Source of the DNA: Phoronis ovalis
Lineage: Eukaryota; Phoronida; Phoronidae
Direction of reading: 5' to 3'
DNA: 25,900 nt
NCBI GenBank assembly: GCA_028565635.1
Contig: JAOXYB010054167.1
Coordinates: 1 to 25,900, forward strand
Position 1 is the first letter of the stretch, and every line of letters starts with the position of its first letter. Shown here piece after piece: positions 25,501 through 25,900 of the stretch. A program made the translations under genes and the position numbers. A model generated the notes under the pieces. That model was not told where the DNA came from. It ran no database searches and worked only from the letters and a program-made list of their open reading frames with translations.

Positions 25501-25900
25501 TAAAGATGTACTAACATAGTATTATAGTGTAATCTTCCATATAAACTCACAACCCCTCTTTAGTTCAAGTATTGTAGTTTGTTGTTTGCCTTTTCCTGAT
25601 CCGATTAGAAATGGTTTAGAAAGTTGGTCATTTAGTCTCATCAAATCGGGATTTATCATCATTAACTTGTTACCATTTTGAGACGAGTCGCGTGTCCAGA
25701 AAAAGGTCTTATTAAGGAACTTGTGCTTTTGATTAAAATGTCTTCAAGTAACATATTTTGTAGAAGGGTAGCGGTATGATGTAGTGAGCAAATGTACACG
25801 AAGGTGTATGTATCCGGTGGAGACAAGATATTCCGGCATTACAACAACAAGTGTTTGAACAGATTTACCTTAATGCAAGTTTCCAGTTAATATCGTGAAC
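22530..25900. other. intergenic or unassigned region downstream of EHBP1
   Basis: No exon, RNA gene or transposon protein recognised on either strand. Open frames are short (up to about 82 codons) with no domain-like composition and no splice-phase support. Visible small motifs: CACGTG near 23952 and a pair of TGACGTAG octamers at 25368-25375 and 25384-25391. Promoter function for a neighbouring gene is possible but unsupported. Confidence 0.6.

Overview
The window is eukaryotic genomic DNA. It shows an intron-rich, visibly AT-rich animal gene on the + strand with canonical GT-AG introns and no bacterial-style operon. The gene is recognisable as EHBP1 (EH domain-binding protein 1). The closest resemblance is to the single-copy invertebrate and vertebrate EHBP1 family. 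Simple repeat content and intron sizes would suit a lophotrochozoan such as a mollusc, but that is an inference with low confidence.

Fourteen coding exons (631-21626) can be joined with consistent phases. They total 2418 nt, encoding 805 residues plus a stop. In order they encode: a calponin-homology (CH) domain (window residues about 11-115); a long basic, Ser/Pro-rich disordered linker with an internal 9-residue repeat and one NPF motif followed by acidic residues (residues 312-314); two RERAxxLLxxAR-type helices (about 456-471 and 506-526); a Ser/acidic linker with a 36-nt microexon and a 72-nt acidic exon; the bMERB coiled-coil Rab-binding domain (about 654-790); and a terminal CaaX box, CVIQ. 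The N-terminal NT-C2 membrane-binding domain, the start codon and the promoter lie upstream of base 1 and are not in the window.

Layout: 1-630 is the tail of an upstream intron. 631-6796 is the compact part, with eleven exons and short introns (217-738 nt). 6797-21544 contains three large introns (3.9, 5.3 and 5.4 kb) that split the bMERB domain. 21545-21626 is the last coding exon. The 3'UTR follows, with AATAAA signals at 22183, 22472 and 22491. From about 22530 to 25900 is intergenic (or otherwise unassigned) DNA in which I recognise no gene.

The non-coding sequence holds several repeats: a foldback element (1047-1269), three short tandem arrays next to splice sites or inside an exon, and two related degenerate arrays of about 32-bp units (about 11851-12120 and 13828-14189) in one intron. 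The latter look like members of one interspersed repeat family. I see no sign of a novel multi-gene system. The points most worth a second look are the repeat family, the foldback element and the candidate alternative exons.

Family knowledge suggests how the protein works. NT-C2 (outside the window) binds phosphoinositides, CH contacts actin, NPF binds EHD-family EH domains, bMERB binds Rab8/Rab10-type GTPases and the prenylated CaaX anchors the protein, linking endocytic recycling tubules to actin.
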